From the NCBI RefSeq assembly GCF_001457635.1, contig NZ_LN831051.1:1240001-1304000 (forward strand): a DNA stretch of 64,000 nt, read 5' to 3'. The notes under the pieces are model-generated. The model saw nothing but the letters and a program-made list of their open reading frames with translations. It was not told the origin of the DNA and did no database searches. A program made the position numbers and the translations under genes. This stretch comes from Streptococcus pneumoniae (GTDB taxonomy: Bacteria; Bacillota; Bacilli; Lactobacillales; Streptococcaceae). Shown one piece after another: positions 45,592 to 55,001 of the stretch. Numbering within the stretch: the first letter of the stretch is position 1; every line of letters starts with the position of its first letter.

Positions 45592-46878
45592 ATGACAAAA
45601 ACATTAAAACGTCCTGAGGTTTTATCACCTGCAGGGACTTTAGAGAAGCTAAAGGTAGCTGTTCAGTATGGAGCAGATGCTGTCTTTATCGGTGGTCAGG
45701 CCTATGGTCTTCGTAGCCGTGCGGGAAACTTTACTTTCGAACAGATGGAAGAAGGCGTGCAGTTTGCGGCCAAGTATGGTGCCAAGGTCTATGTAGCGGC
45801 TAATATGGTTATGCACGAAGGAAATGAAGCTGGTGCTGGTGAGTGGTTCCGTAAACTGCGTGATATCGGGATTGCAGCAGTTATCGTATCTGACCCAGCC
45901 TTGATTATGATTGCAGCTACTGAAGCACCAGGCCTTGAAATCCACCTTTCTACCCAAGCCAGTGCCACTAACTATGAAACCCTTGAGTTCTGGAAAGAGC
46001 TAGGCTTGACTCGTGTCGTTTTAGCGCGTGAGGTTTCAATGGAAGAATTAGCTGAAATCCGCAAACGTACAGATGTTGAAATTGAAGCCTTTGTCCATGG
46101 AGCTATGTGTATTTCATACTCTGGACGTTGTACTCTTTCAAACCACATGAGTATGCGTGATGCCAACCGTGGTGGATGTTCTCAGTCATGCCGTTGGAAA
46201 TACGACCTTTACGATATGCCATTTGGGAAAGAACGTAAGAGTTTGCAGGGTGAGATTCCAGAAGAATTTTCAATGTCAGCCGTTGACATGTCTATGATTG
46301 ACCACATTCCAGATATGATTGAAAATGGTGTGGACAGTCTAAAAATCGAAGGACGTATGAAGTCTATTCACTACGTATCAACAGTAACCAACTGCTACAA
46401 GGCGGCTGTGGATGCCTATCTTGAAAGTCCTGAAAAGTTTGAAGCTATCAAACAAGACTTAGTGGACGAGATGTGGAAGGTTGCCCAACGTGAATTGGCA
46501 ACAGGTTTCTACTACGGTATACCATCTGAAAATGAGCAGTTGTTTGGTGCTCGCCGTAAAATCCCTGAGTACAAGTTTGTCGCTGAAGTGGTTTCTTATG
46601 ATGATGCGACACAAACAGCAACCATTCGTCAACGAAACGTCATTAACGAAGGGGACCAAGTTGAGTTTTATGGTCCAGGTTTCCGTCATTTTGAAACCTA
46701 TATTGAAGATTTGCATGATGCCAAAGGCAATAAAATCGACCGCGCTCCAAATCCAATGGAACTATTGACTATTAAAGTCCCACAACCCGTTCAAGCTGGA
46801 GACATGGTTCGTGCATTAAAAGAAGGACTCATCAATTTTTATAAGGAAGATGGAACCAGCGTCACAGTTCGAGCTTAA
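45592..46878 (+). CDS. U32 peptidase-family protein (YrrO/TrhP-like)
   Basis: 428 residues. KRPEVLSPAGTLEKLKVAVQYGADAVFIGG opens the family core; the U32 signature EAFVHGAMCISYSGRCTLSNH, with its two Cys, and GGCSQSCRWKYD are intact, followed by KIEGRMKS and a C-terminal beta domain. Though named collagenase-like, B. subtilis relatives (YrrN/YrrO) act in tRNA 5-hydroxyuridine formation, the likelier role. ATG 45592 has AGGAG. It is followed by a zinc-finger gene and then a partial duplicate of itself. Confidence 0.92.
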   Translation: MTKTLKRPEVLSPAGTLEKLKVAVQYGADAVFIGGQAYGLRSRAGNFTFEQMEEGVQFAAKYGAKVYVAANMVMHEGNEAGAGEWFRKLRDIGIAAVIVSDPALIMIAATEAPGLEIHLSTQASATNYETLEFWKELGLTRVVLAREVSMEELAEIRKRTDVEIEAFVHGAMCISYSGRCTLSNHMSMRDANRGGCSQSCRWKYDLYDMPFGKERKSLQGEIPEEFSMSAVDMSMIDHIPDMIENGVDSLKIEGRMKSIHYVSTVTNCYKAAVDAYLESPEKFEAIKQDLVDEMWKVAQRELATGFYYGIPSENEQLFGARRKIPEYKFVAEVVSYDDATQTATIRQRNVINEGDQVEFYGPGFRHFETYIEDLHDAKGNKIDRAPNPMELLTIKVPQPVQAGDMVRALKEGLINFYKEDGTSVTVRA

Positions 46879-46892
46879 GAAAGGAAAAGGAA

Positions 46893-47204
46893 ATGATAGA
46901 GGCACAGGGTTTCTTAGTGGATAAGCAAACAAGATGCATTCATTACCATAGCAAGCTGGATATTATTGCTTTACAATGCTATGATTGTAAAAAGTATTAT
47001 GCTTGTTATCGGTGTCATGATTCATTAGAAAATCACCCTTTTGAGCCGTATCCCTTATCTTTGATACAGGATAAGCCTATTTTATGTGGTGTTTGTCTAA
47101 AACTACTAACATATAAGCAATATAAAGAAAGTTTAAGTTGCCCCTTTTGTTTTTCTCGCTTTAATCCAGGTTGCCAAAATCATAAGGAACGCTATTTTAA
47201 ATAG
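46893..47204 (+). CDS. CHY zinc-finger domain protein
   Basis: 103 residues with CIHYHSKLDIIALQC, CKKYYACYRCHD, CGVCLKLLTY and CPFCFSRFNPGCQNH, the metal-ligand order of CHY zinc fingers. Probably an RNA- or protein-binding accessory factor; function unknown. Begins 14 nt after the U32 gene with AGGAAAAGGAA, so it shares its transcript. Confidence 0.88.
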   Translation: MIEAQGFLVDKQTRCIHYHSKLDIIALQCYDCKKYYACYRCHDSLENHPFEPYPLSLIQDKPILCGVCLKLLTYKQYKESLSCPFCFSRFNPGCQNHKERYFK

Positions 47205-47272
47205 CAAATCATCTAGTTTTGAAGTAGGAGAAAACTCAATTCCAAGAGAAAATGAAGTAAATCTTCCCACAA

Positions 47273-47322
47273 TAAAACGCATAATATCAAGATTGTTCAA
47301 TACCTGATACTATGCGTTTTTA
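47273..47322 (+). terminator. Terminator after the CHY gene
   Basis: AAAACGCATAATATCA and TGATACTATGCGTTTTT pair over a 14-nt loop, about 70 nt after the CHY stop codon. Confidence 0.75.
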
Positions 47323-47354
47323 AGATTTTAAAGACTTTTTTCCTTTATCTGGTA

Positions 47355-48167
47355 TTTTGACTACTTGTTAAAACTGGGTTAATTTTCAACTGTTTAACAG
47401 TTATTATGCAAAGTCTAAAAGATTAGAATTGCGTCTAGAGTATGCGTGATGCCAACCGTGGTGGATGTTCTCAGTCATGCCGTTGGAAATACGACCTTTA
47501 CGATATGCCATTTGGGAAAGAACGTAAGAGTTTGCAGGGTGAGATTCCAGAAGAATTTTCAATGTCAGCCGTTGACATGTCTATGATTGACCACATTCCA
47601 GATATGATTGAAAATGGTGTGGACAGTCTAAAAATCGAAGGACGTATGGAGTCTATTCACTATGTATTAACAGTAACCAACTGCTACAAGGCGGCTGTGG
47701 ATGCCTATCTTGAAAGTCCTGAAAAGTTTGAAGCTATCAAACAAGACTTGGTGGACGAGATGTGGAAGGTTGCCCAACGTGAACTGGCTACAGGATTTTA
47801 CTATGGTACACCATCTGAAAATGAGCAGTTGTTTGGTGCTCGTCGTAAAATCCCTGAGTACAAGTTTGTCGCTGAAGTGGTTTCTTATGATGATGCGGCA
47901 CAAACAGCAACCATTCGTCAACGAAACGTCATTAACGAAGGGGACCAAGTTGAGTTTTATGGTCCAGGTTTCCGTCATTTTGAAACCTATATTGAAGATT
48001 TGCATGATGCCAAAGGCAATAAAATCGACCGCGCTCCAAATCCAATGGAACTATTGACTATTAAAGTCCCACAACCCGTTCAATCAGGAGACATGGTTCG
48101 AGCTCTTAAAGAGGGGCTTATCAATCTTTATAAGGAAGATGGAACCAGCGTCACAGTTCGTGCTTAA
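47355..48167 (+). pseudogene. 5'-truncated duplicate of the U32 gene with its upstream repeat
   Basis: 47355-47431 repeats the 77 bp upstream of the intact gene; after CGTCTAG the sequence joins directly to a copy of the gene's last 729 bp (47439-48167 versus 46150-46878, a handful of substitutions). The first 558 bp of the gene are missing. An ATG at 47442 keeps 241 codons open, but the catalytic Cys region is incomplete. Reading frame retention shows that the duplication is recent or converted. Confidence 0.88.
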
Positions 48168-48522
48168 TGTAGTTGTTTAGTTTTAAAAAATTATGCAAAG
48201 CTCCATATACAACACTTAAACGAGATTAAAGAATGGCGAAATCCCTTGATGCGCAAGAGATTAGCTGTCTTTTTTATTTTTTAAGTGATAAAGTCGGAGC
48301 TTAGGTATCAAAGCCTATCAAATTAAACAAAGAAGCGATGTCTTAGATATTTTGAAAAAAATTAATAAGCAGAAAACTCTCTATTATTTTGTTGTAGAGA
48401 GTTTTTTGTTAATAAAATTTTACAAAATGACATTTATATATTGCATCAAGTTAGATATATGATATAATATTGTTAAAAAGAGGCGCAACTTTTTAAACTC
48501 AATAAGAATCAAAGAGCAAACC
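48168..48522 (+). other. Noncoding stretch with terminator and boxA remnant
   Basis: No gene. AAAACTCTCT/AGAGAGTTTTTT (48373-48408) is a strong terminator. A TATAAT at about 48463 could drive the ABC gene. 48495-48522 (CTCAATAAGAATCAAAGAGC) resembles the start of boxA and lies directly before the ABC start codon. Confidence 0.6.
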
Positions 48523-49379
48523 ATGAATATTAATGTAGGAATAAAAATGTAAGTAAGCATTATGGTCATTCAATCATTCTCAAAGATATAAATTTTGCAC
48601 TTAACAAGGGTGAAATTGTTGGTCTAGTAGGGAGAAATGGAGTTGGTAAGAGTACGTTGATGAAAATTCTTGTTCAAAATAATCAACCGACTTCAGGTAA
48701 TATTATAAGCAGTGATAATGTTGGGTATTTAATCGAAGAACCAAAATTATTTTTATCTAAAACAGGTTTAGAGAATTTAAAATATTTGTCAAATTTATAT
48801 GGTGTTGACTACAATCAAGAAAGATTTAGAAGTTTGATCCAAGAGTTAGATTTGACTCAGTCTATTAATAAAAAAGTAAAGACCTATTCTTTGGGTACAA
48901 AACAAAAATTAGCTTTGCTTCTAACTCTCGTTACGGAACCTGATATATTGATTTTAGATGAACCGACTAATGGTTTAGATATTGAATCATCACAAATAGT
49001 TTTAGCGGTTCTAAAAAAATTAGCTTTAAATGAAAACGTGGGAATTTTAATATCGAGTCATAAATTAGAAGACATTGAAGAAATTTGTGAGAGAGTTCTT
49101 TTCTTGGAGAACGGGCTTTTGACATTTCAAAAAGTAGGAAAAGATAGTCATAATTTCTTGTTTGAGATAGCTTTTTCATCAGCTACAGATAGAGACATTT
49201 TCATTACCAAACAAGAATTTGGGGATATTGTTCAGGAAGAGGGATTGAGAATTACTATGTCTGGGAATATTCAAAGTAGTGAGCTTTTTAAATTTTTTAA
49301 CGAAAACTCTATTAAAGTAGTTGATTTTGAAACTAAAAAAGAGACGCTTAAAGATATTTACCTAAATCGTTCAAAATAA
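48523..49379 (+). pseudogene. ABC transporter ATPase, frameshifted near the start
   Basis: Antibiotic/bacteriocin-type ABC ATPase. From ATG 48523 the frame MNINVGIK is lost at a five-A run (48543-48547); one more A restores NVSKHYGHSIILKDINFALNKGEI. From there it is intact: GRNGVGKST, YSLGTKQKLALL signature, DILILDEPTNGLD, ISSHKLEDIEEI. An internal ATG at 48657 lies after Walker A, so no functional product starts there. The partner permease is also broken. Confidence 0.85.
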
Positions 49380-49394
49380 AGGAAGGTTATAATC

Positions 49395-50113
49395 ATGAAA
49401 TTAAATAAATTGAATTTTCTTAAGGAAAATATAAGAAATTTATATTCATCAGGCGTAATATATCTCAGTTTGCTTATCTCGTTTATACCGCCGATATTGC
49501 TTACATTCTTTATTCTAAAGACTTAAGGGACATCGCTTGGTATTAAGCATATTTCAAACTTTTATGCTATGCTCGGTATGTTAATGGCTGTTATACATGC
49601 TAATCGAGTCATTAGTAGAGATTTTTCCCACAATACGGTAAGTTTGTTTTATAATCAACAGAAGAATCGGATGATTTACGTCTTGTCTAATTTTCTATAT
49701 GCCATCTCAGCTTCCATTATTTATGCTTTGAATGGCATTGTGTTACTAGTCATAGTAAGTAAATTGGGTATTCCAGATGATTTAGGATTAGATTTTATAG
49801 TAGCTATTGTAGTCAATACAATTTTGTTAGTCCTGTTTTATTTTCTATTATCTTACATTTTCTATTTATACAAATTGAAAAGTGGCTTGGTATTTTAGTA
49901 GCTTTACTACTCTTTATCCCTAATATATTAAATACGATGATGAATACTAGTAATGATTTGTTTATCAAAGCAATTGAACTTCTTCCTTTTTATTCTTTAC
50001 CTGTATTTGTGGCTTCAAATACGATGTCTATTAGTCAGTATCTTGTGGCAATCACTACAATCATTTTATTGTACTTTTTCACTCTCAAGAAAAGCAAGAA
50101 GTATTCATTTTAG
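49395..50113 (+). pseudogene. ABC transporter permease, broken
   Basis: Starts MKLNKLNFLKENIRN with AAAGGAAGG upstream. A TAA at about 49527 (after FILKT) and a frameshift near 49875 split it; the last frame resumes as EKWLGILVALLLFIPNILN and ends at 50111-50113. About six hydrophobic segments, ABC-2-like, partner of the preceding ATPase. About 238 residues if repaired. Confidence 0.8.
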
Positions 50114-50502
50114 TTTCATTTAGTATTATTTTGCATACCTAAAATACAGTAAAAAATCAGTCATATTGGTATGCTCCTGCTTTCACTATTCAACACGTTT
50201 TTGACTTATACTAGGCTCATTTCCAAAAGCATTATATAATAGTGATATGAAACCAACTAAACTAAACAAGAAATATAAGCAATAAAAACTCGTTTAAAAG
50301 ATCCTACTAAAGCTAATGCTAAATAAAAATAAAAATAAAAAAGTAAACTAGGAAGTTTATTTCAAACAACCTAAAATACTGATTTTCGGCTGAAGATAAT
50401 ACTGGAGTGCAAATTAATGGGGTTATAATAAATAGCTGACAGCTTGTGTTAGTTTGGATTTTTTAAGAGTAGATGAGTATTAAAACTATAAGGAGGACGA
50501 AG
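50114..50502 (+). other. AT-rich intergenic stretch
   Basis: No gene or clear repeat seen. TATAATAGTGATATGAAACC near 50233 looks like a -10 but heads no ORF. 50480-50502 carries AAGGAGG for the XRE gene. Confidence 0.5.
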
Positions 50503-50712
50503 GTGGCTAAAAATTTAAAATTAAAATTAGCTCGGGTAGAGCGTGATTTAACACAAGGTCAACTGGCAGAGGCTGTCGGGGTGACACGCCAGACTATTGG
50601 TTTGATAGAGGCGGGAAAATACAATCCCAGTCTCTCGCTCTGCCAGTCTATTTGCAGATGTTTAGGGAAAACCCTAGACCAACTATTTTGGGAGGAAGAA
50701 GATGAAAAATAG
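50503..50712 (+). CDS. XRE-family transcriptional regulator
   Basis: 69 residues, a bare helix-turn-helix: LKLARVERDLTQGQLAEAVG, TRQTIGLIEAGKYNPSLSLC. Starts with GTG 50503 behind AAGGAGG; an ATG at 50473 is in frame but has no site. It overlaps the membrane protein gene by 11 nt. Such pairs of a short Cro-like protein with a small integral membrane protein are common in streptococci and may form a sensing switch. Confidence 0.88.
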   Translation: MAKNLKLKLARVERDLTQGQLAEAVGVTRQTIGLIEAGKYNPSLSLCQSICRCLGKTLDQLFWEEEDEK

Positions 50713-51190
50713 ATTTTATTATTATCAATTACTAGACGAAAGAGAAGAACAACTGATCAATAAAGCGGGCTCTGAAAGTTTCTATATCTGCATCGCTTTG
50801 TCGCTCCTATCTTATATCATTTCAGTATTAGCACCAAGCCTTTTTAATTCTAATATGCTGCTAATCGTTATCATCATAGGGACATTTTACTTTTTTAACC
50901 GTGCCCGTTATCTGGGAGTGACCTACTATAGTCGTTTTCATTTTACGATTTTGGGTTGTTTTTTCCTAACCTTGGCTATTACGGCTCTTTTGATGTTGCA
51001 GAATTATCAATTCAACATAGAAATTTATCAGCACAATCCTTTGAATTTTAAATACCTGTCTGCTTGGGTCATTACTTATGTCATTTACCTTCCGTGGGTC
51101 TTTATTGGCAATCTTGGTCTTAAGAGCTATGGCGAATGGGCTCAGAAAAAATTTGAACAAGATATGGATGAATTGGAGAGTGGAGAATAG
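50702..51190 (+). CDS. Integral membrane protein paired with XRE regulator
   Basis: 162 residues with four hydrophobic segments at about 24-44, 50-63, 78-96 and 118-140, and charged ends. Fits the DUF3169/DUF6773-like group paired with XRE regulators; assignment tentative. The ATG overlaps the regulator's end, so translation is coupled. Function unknown. Confidence 0.75.
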   Translation: MKNRFYYYQLLDEREEQLINKAGSESFYICIALSLLSYIISVLAPSLFNSNMLLIVIIIGTFYFFNRARYLGVTYYSRFHFTILGCFFLTLAITALLMLQNYQFNIEIYQHNPLNFKYLSAWVITYVIYLPWVFIGNLGLKSYGEWAQKKFEQDMDELESGE

Positions 51191-51225
51191 CTTGTTACTC
51201 TTTTCTCAATCCAGCTAAAATGTGA

Positions 51226-51277
51226 TATAATAGTACTAATTTATTGGAATACATGAAAGTTCTTGAAAATTTTCATG
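51226..51277 (+). promoter_or_regulatory. pncB leader: -10 element and hairpin
   Basis: TGATATAAT (-10 at 51226-51231), followed by CATGAAA (51252) and TTTCATG (to 51277) flanking a 12-nt loop. A NiaR-type niacin operator would be expected for this operon; I do not see a convincing consensus. The hairpin might be an operator or an mRNA feature. Confidence 0.45.
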
Positions 51278-51305
51278 GGTTTCTAGCTAAGGAAGTAGGA
51301 AAAGT

Positions 51306-52766
51306 ATGTATCCAGATGATAGTTTGACATTGCACACGGACTTGTACCAGATCAACATGATGCAGGTTTACTTTGACCAAGGGATTCACAATAAGAAGGC
51401 GGTCTTTGAGGTGTATTTCCGCCAACAGCCTTTTAAGAACGGCTATGCGGTTTTTGCAGGTTTGGAAAGAATTGTGAACTATCTTGAAGACTTGCGTTTT
51501 TCAGATAGTGATATATCCTATTTGGAGTCGCTTGGTTATCATGGGGCGTTCTTGGATTACCTTCGCAATTTCAAGTTGGAGTTGACCGTTCGTTCTGCCC
51601 AAGAAGGGGATTTGGTTTTTGCTAATGAACCGATTGTGCAGGTGGAAGGACCTCTAGCCCAATGTCAGTTGGTCGAAACGGCTCTTTTGAACATCGTCAA
51701 CTACCAGACCTTGGTGGCGACGAAGGCAGCTCGTATTCGTTCGGTTATCGAAGATGAACCCTTGATGGAGTTTGGGACACGTCGGGCTCAAGAAATGGAT
51801 GCGGCCATCTGGGGAACACGCGCAGCTGTGATTGGTGGCGCCAATGGAACCAGCAACGTGCGTGCGGGTAAGCTCTTTGACATTCCTGTTTTGGGAACCC
51901 ATGCCCATGCCTTGGTACAGGTTTATGGCAATGACTATGAAGCTTTCAAGGCTTACGCTGCGACCCACAAAAATTGTGTCTTTCTTGTGGATACCTATGA
52001 CACCCTTCGCATCGGTGTACCAGCTGCCATTCAGGTGGCGCGTGAGCTGGGTGATCAGATTAACTTTATGGGTGTGCGGATTGACTCTGGGGATATTGCC
52101 TACATTTCTAAGAAAGTCCGTCAGCAACTGGATGAGGCTGGATTTACAGAGGCTAAGATTTATGCTTCTAATGATCTAGATGAAAATACCATCCTCAATC
52201 TCAAGATGCAAAAGGCCAAGATTGATGTCTGGGGCGTGGGTACCAAGCTGATTACAGCTTATGACCAGCCAGCTCTTGGTGCAGTTTACAAGATTGTTGC
52301 AATCGAAGATGAAACTGGTCAGATGCGCAATACGATTAAGCTGTCTAATAATGCGGAAAAAGTCTCTACGCCAGGTAAGAAGCAGGTGTGGCGCATTACC
52401 AGTCGTGAAAAAGGCAAGTCAGAAGGCGACTATATCACTTATGATGGTGTGGATATTAGCGACATGACAGAAATCAAGATGTTCCATCCGACCTATACAT
52501 ACATCAAGAAGACGGTTCGTAATTTTGATGCCGTTCCTCTCTTGGTGGATATCTTCAAAGAAGGAATATTAGTTTACAACTTGCCTAGTTTGACTGACAT
52601 TCAGGATTATGCCCGTAAGGAATTTGACAAGTTGTGGGATGAGTATAAGCGTGTGCTCAATCCGCAGCACTATCCAGTGGATTTGGCGCGTGATGTATGG
52701 CAAGATAAGATGGACTTGATTGATAAGATGCGCAAGGAAGCCCTTGGTGAAGGAGAAGAAGAATGA
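51306..52766 (+). CDS. pncB: Nicotinate phosphoribosyltransferase
   Basis: 486-residue enzyme forming nicotinate mononucleotide from nicotinate and PRPP, the first salvage step to NAD. Family features: [15 protein letters not shown], the FGTRRAQE motif, GTHAHALVQ with the phosphorylated histidine region, and [27 protein letters not shown] precedes the ATG. Overlaps nadE by 4 nt; the two form a complete nicotinate to NAD route with NadD elsewhere. Confidence 0.94.
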
Positions 52767-53587
52767 GTTTGCAAGAAACGATTATCCAAGAGCTGGGTGT
52801 CAAACCAGTGATTGATGCCCAGGAAGAAATCCGTCGTTCTATTGATTTCTTAAAAAGATATCTGAAAAAACATCCCTTCCTAAAAACCTTTGTACTAGGG
52901 ATTTCTGGGGGACAAGACTCAACCTTGGCAGGGCGTTTGGCGCAATTAGCTATGGAAGAACTGCGAGCTGAAACGGGAGACGACAGCTACAAATTTATCG
53001 CTGTCCGCCTGCCATACGGAGTGCAAGCTGATGAAGCAGATGCTCAAAAAGCCCTAGCCTTCATCCAGCCAGATGTCAGCTTGGTTGTGAATATCAAGGA
53101 ATCAGCTGATGCCATGACAGCTGCAGTTGAAGCGACAGGTAGTCCTGTTTCAGACTTCAACAAGGGGAATATCAAGGCACGTTGCCGTATGATTGCTCAG
53201 TATGCCCTTGCTGGTTCCCATAGCGGAGCGGTCATTGGAACAGACCACGCCGCGGAAAATATCACAGGTTTCTTTACCAAGTTTGGTGACGGCGGTGCGG
53301 ATATTCTCCCTCTTTACCGCCTCAATAAACGCCAAGGAAAACAGCTCTTGCAGAAACTTGGCGCAGAGCCAGCCCTTTATGAAAAAATCCCAACGGCAGA
53401 CCTAGAAGAAGATAAACCAGGCCTAGCTGACGAAGTCGCACTTGGAGTCACCTACGCAGAGATTGACGACTACCTAGAAGGCAAAACAATCAGCCCAGAA
53501 GCTCAAGCGACCATTGAAAACTGGTGGCACAAAGGCCAACACAAACGCCACTTACCCATCACTGTATTTGATGACTTTTGGGAGTAA
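52763..53587 (+). CDS. nadE: NH3-dependent NAD+ synthetase
   Basis: 274 residues, no glutaminase domain, so ammonia-dependent. P-loop GISGGQDST, the GTDHAAEN motif and the DLEEDKPG loop are all present. Makes NAD from deamido-NAD. Terminates just before the structured region at 53612. Confidence 0.95.
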
Positions 53588-53589
53588 AA

Positions 53590-53829
53590 AGGTCCGGGGG
53601 ATCTTGAACCCCGAGTTTAGAAATAAGAAAATGAGGCAGATTCGGTAACTCGAAGAGTTCGATTTCATCGTCTTACCCCTGCAACGATGACTAGGTTTGA
53701 AAAAGCTTGCTAGAGCGCATTTCAAACCAGGCAGCGACTGCGTCAAGAAATTAGAAGACAAACTCGTTTTCTAGCTGTTACTGAGTTGAGCCTTTTTACT
53801 ACGAGCATAGAAATAAGGAAGTGAGGTAG
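53590..53829 (+). other. Hairpin-dense block between nadE and a GNAT gene, with flanking direct repeats
   Basis: CGGGGgatcttgaaCCCCG opens the region. TAGAAATAAGAAAATGAGGC (from 53618) and TAGAAATAAGGAAGTGAGGT (from 53808) are direct copies of the GNAT upstream region, 190 nt apart. Between them: AACTCgaaGAGTT, CATCGT/ACGATG, GGTTTGAAA/TTTCAAACC (9 bp), GCAGcgaCTGC, and TTAGAA/TTTCTAG. No ORF. The outer GNAT copy leads only to a five-codon frame. Same style as the glyQ tandem units. Confidence 0.7.
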
Positions 53830-53833
53830 CATC

Positions 53834-54385
53834 ATGAAATCTATCGGTACGCAAATATTACAGACAGAACGTTTGATTTTAAGAAGATTTGTGGAGAGTG
53901 ATGCAGAAGCCATGTTTCAAAATTGGGCTTCATCTGCTGAGAATCTGACCTATGTTACCTGGGATCCCCATCCTGATATCGAAATCACTCGAAACTCGAT
54001 TCGCAATTGGGTTGCTTCCTATACTAATCTCAACTATTATAAATGGGCCATTTGTCTAAAAGAAAACCCAGAGCAAGTGATAGGAGATATCAGCATCGTT
54101 AAGATAGACGAGGCTGATTTAAGCTGTGAAATTGGCTATGTGTTAGGCAAGGCTTACTGGGGAAATGGTATGATGACAGAGACTTTGAAAGCTATCTTGG
54201 ACTTTTGTTTTACTCAAGCAGGTTTTCAAAAGGTCAGAGCACGTTATGCCAGTCTCAACCCAGCTTCAGGTCGTGTCATGGAAAAGGCTGGAATGTCCTA
54301 TCTACAAACCATTGTTAATGGTGTAGAGAGAAAAGGCTATCTTGCGGATCTTATTTATTATGGTATAAGTAGGGAAGAATGTTGA
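53834..54385 (+). CDS. GNAT acetyltransferase, RimJ/RimL type
   Basis: 183 residues. TERLILRRFVESDAEAMFQNW is the RimJ-type opening; GDISIVKIDEADLSCEIGYVLGKAYWGNGMMTEA-type acetyl-CoA region and NPASGRVMEKAGM follow. Likely acetylates a protein N-terminus or small amine. GAGGTAG 7 nt before the ATG is the site, one of two copies of this leader. Confidence 0.9.
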   Translation: MKSIGTQILQTERLILRRFVESDAEAMFQNWASSAENLTYVTWDPHPDIEITRNSIRNWVASYTNLNYYKWAICLKENPEQVIGDISIVKIDEADLSCEIGYVLGKAYWGNGMMTETLKAILDFCFTQAGFQKVRARYASLNPASGRVMEKAGMSYLQTIVNGVERKGYLADLIYYGISREEC

Positions 54386-55001
54386 ATTCTATTTTCTGTT
54401 TCTATCGAAGTCAACTATTTATTGTAAATATAATAATTAGCATTCCAAGTTTATTTGAAACTTTAAAATAGCATATTGATTAGTACAAGACAGATGTTCT
54501 AGTTCCTTCTTTAATCTGGTTTAGTATTAGTTAAAAAATCGCTTTAAGCTTGTAACTAAGAGGGAGCTAATCGACTAGATTCTCCAGCCGAACAGGTGGT
54601 AATGTACTTTTTATAGTGTAATCCTAGCTGTTGTTAAATTTAAAATAGAATCCTCTATCGAGTTAGGGAATTAAATTCAACCAATTTTATTCATGTTTTT
54701 TCTATCAAATTATCTAATATTAAAATAGTCTCATTCTGATGAGAAAACTATTCTATTTATACTGCATAGTTGTATAAGGAATGATGAAAGATGAGTGAAA
54801 ATTATCAAGTTGGAATGTTTGTATCTAAATATATTAGCATGTATTTAGATAAGATGTCTGCAATCCTTTATATATGAGATTGATTACGATATAGTTAAAG
54901 TGTTAGTTCAATAATCAATATATCATTCTAAGTCTATTTTATATATAAAGTATATTGTTTAACGTTTGATAGAAAAGATGCTATACTAGAAGTAGGATGT
55001 A
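54386..55001 (+). other. 616-nt AT-rich stretch without a gene
   Basis: No coding region is supported. AATAGTcTCATtctgATGAgaaaACTATT (54727-54754) is an imperfect hairpin. TATACT at 54981 with AGTAGGATGTA after it serves the degenerate surface-protein gene. Nothing else recognised. Confidence 0.5.

Noticed and set aside
54770..54900. Small gene starting at the ATG near 54791
   Set aside because: Frame closes after few codons with no family likeness and no ribosome site.
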